A stretch of DNA of 5,034 nucleotides from Candidatus Sigynarchaeota archaeon (lineage in GTDB: Archaea; Asgardarchaeota; Jordarchaeia; Jordarchaeales; Jordarchaeaceae). Numbering within the stretch: position 1 is the first letter of the stretch; every line of letters begins with the position of its first letter. The stretch is taken from the NCBI GenBank assembly GCA_030587505.1, contig JAUQYY010000356.1, positions 1-5,034 of the forward strand, given 5' to 3'. The notes below the pieces were generated by a model. That model did not search any database, was not told the DNA's origin, and was given only the letters and a program-made list of their open reading frames with translations. Below are positions 4,230-5,034 of the stretch, piece after piece. The position numbers and the translations under genes are program-made.

Positions 4230-5034
4230 ATGGAGCAGTTGGAGAGAAGCGAAAAGGAATTCAAAACCAAGCACAAGGGGAGACTAATAGTTTCCGACAT
4301 GTCCGGCGTCGAGCTGCTTATTGCCTTTGATGTCCTGTCCCGATTGCGTGACAAGGACAAGATTCCCGACACGCTGATTTTCGTTTCCCACGGCAGAGAG
4401 TCAATAAGTCTGGGCAAGTACGAGGACTTGGACGGTATTCGGTACAAAGCCGTGAAGAGAGACGGTGTGCTGGTTGGACGCAGAGAGAGTGGGGCGGGCA
4501 CCTACTACGCGCCGAAGGGTCAAATCGCGGCGGCTCTGGTGACAACAACGGACATGTTTCCCAATCTGGACGAGGCGGAGAGAATATGGGCCGGGGAAAT
4601 AGTTCTTGAGCTCTTCGTAAGGGTGGGTGTTTTAGACGCTTACTACAGCCACCCGGGAGACATCAAGAAGGGAGAGAAAAAGCTGGGAGGTACCACATCC
4701 CTAGCTTCGGGGAAAGGAATTGTTGTAGGCACCTTCATTAACAGGCTTGCGCCCAGCGTCAAGTTTTTCACCGATTACTACGTGTACCCCGAGGAGAAGC
4801 TCAGGGACAAGATGCTGCGCGACGTGACCATGTACGCGGGCAGCATGGAGAAGGACGCGCCCAGAACGCCGAGCGAAGAAGAGGTAAGGAACCTGTTGTT
4901 GGATATTGTGAGGCAGAGGCTGGGAATGGAGTTCGAACCAGGAGACTTCACGAACGAAGAGAAGAAAATGATTTCCGAAAAGTTTGAAAAGCTCACGGCG
5001 GAAGACATGGTAACCAGCGTCTCCCGAAGAAAAT
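4230..5034 (+). CDS. Lipoate-protein ligase family protein (LplA-type, BPL_LplA_LipB fold), 3' end outside window
   Basis: 268 residues are visible with no stop before the right edge. Enzymes of this fold activate lipoate or octanoate as an acyl-AMP (or use acyl-ACP) and attach it to a lysine of lipoyl domains in 2-oxoacid dehydrogenase E2 or glycine-cleavage H protein, in the cytoplasm. Family signs, in order: LIFVSHGRESISLG (49-62); RRESGAGTYYAPKGQ (84-98), the RR-x-SGGG...G acyl-adenylate loop; GDIKKGEKKLGG (143-154), matching the D-I-x-x-x-x-K-K-x-x-G segment that holds the catalytic lysine; and GIVVGTFIN (163-171). After residue about 212 comes an LplA-like C-terminal accessory region (PSEEEVRNLLLDIVRQRLGM, then FTNEEKKMISEKFEKL). 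The middle glycine of SGGG is alanine. ATG 4230 is taken as the start; GTG 4227 has slightly better ribosome-site spacing. It is divergent from the damaged ligase genes, and no E2 or H-protein gene is visible. An octanoyltransferase of the LipM/LipL kind, or a relative with another acyl substrate, is possible. Confidence 0.8.
   Translation, partial: MEQLERSEKEFKTKHKGRLIVSDMSGVELLIAFDVLSRLRDKDKIPDTLIFVSHGRESISLGKYEDLDGIRYKAVKRDGVLVGRRESGAGTYYAPKGQIAAALVTTTDMFPNLDEAERIWAGEIVLELFVRVGVLDAYYSHPGDIKKGEKKLGGTTSLASGKGIVVGTFINRLAPSVKFFTDYYVYPEEKLRDKMLRDVTMYAGSMEKDAPRTPSEEEVRNLLLDIVRQRLGMEFEPGDFTNEEKKMISEKFEKLTAEDMVTSVSRRK

Noticed and set aside
4223..5008. Minus-strand frames at 4223-4501, 4318-4548 and 4778-5008
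   Set aside because: They are shadows of the lipoate-ligase gene, which has family motifs throughout in the plus frame.

Overview
The window reads as an archaeal genome fragment. The grounds are an archaeal-type promoter element (purine-rich BRE plus T-rich TATA box) in front of one operon, U-tract style termination, Shine-Dalgarno starts including GTG, frequent AGA/AGG arginine codons, a TnpB remnant of a type I recall from archaeal IS200/IS605-group elements, and above all what looks like a bulge-helix-bulge (BHB) intron inside a protein gene. BHB introns are removed by the archaeal tRNA-splicing endonuclease. A TACK-group archaeon is a guess; the sequence does not fix the lineage.

Layout: (1) 1-1552, minus strand: a two-gene operon. 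A 187-residue helical/coiled-coil protein (1552 to 959) is followed after 20 nt by an SPFH-domain protein with a double zinc ribbon (938 to beyond the left edge), of the type of Bacillus YdjI (COG4260). The first gene carries a 30-nt in-frame insertion (1441 to 1412) with two stop codons. It folds as a BHB motif, and its exact removal restores a glycine/tyrosine motif at the junction. (2) 1553-1744: intergenic, with the operon promoter, two small hairpins and a U-tract terminator. (3) 1745-3731, minus strand: two tandem PaaK-like (phenylacetate-CoA ligase / coenzyme F390 synthetase family) genes, both damaged. The downstream one is full length but has a frameshift near 2279 and an in-frame TAA at 1837-1835. 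The upstream one lacks both its N-terminal half and its C-terminal subdomain. (4) About 3688-3980, plus strand: the 3' end of an IS200/IS605-group tnpB gene with its structured right end (omega-RNA-like), abutting the broken 5' end of the upstream PaaK-like gene. (5) 3994-4226: intergenic, with promoter-like AT-rich stretches. (6) 4230 to the right edge, plus strand: an intact lipoate-protein-ligase family gene, running off the window.

How they fit: the SPFH/coiled-coil pair is probably one membrane-associated module whose expression depends on mRNA splicing. The PaaK-like pair was probably an acyl-CoA ligase operon, now decaying, with the insertion-element remnant marking one event. The lipoate ligase is transcribed divergently and looks independent. 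The main candidate novelty is the 30-nt intron in a protein-coding gene; the well-known archaeal precedent for BHB introns in mRNA is cbf5 in Crenarchaeota.
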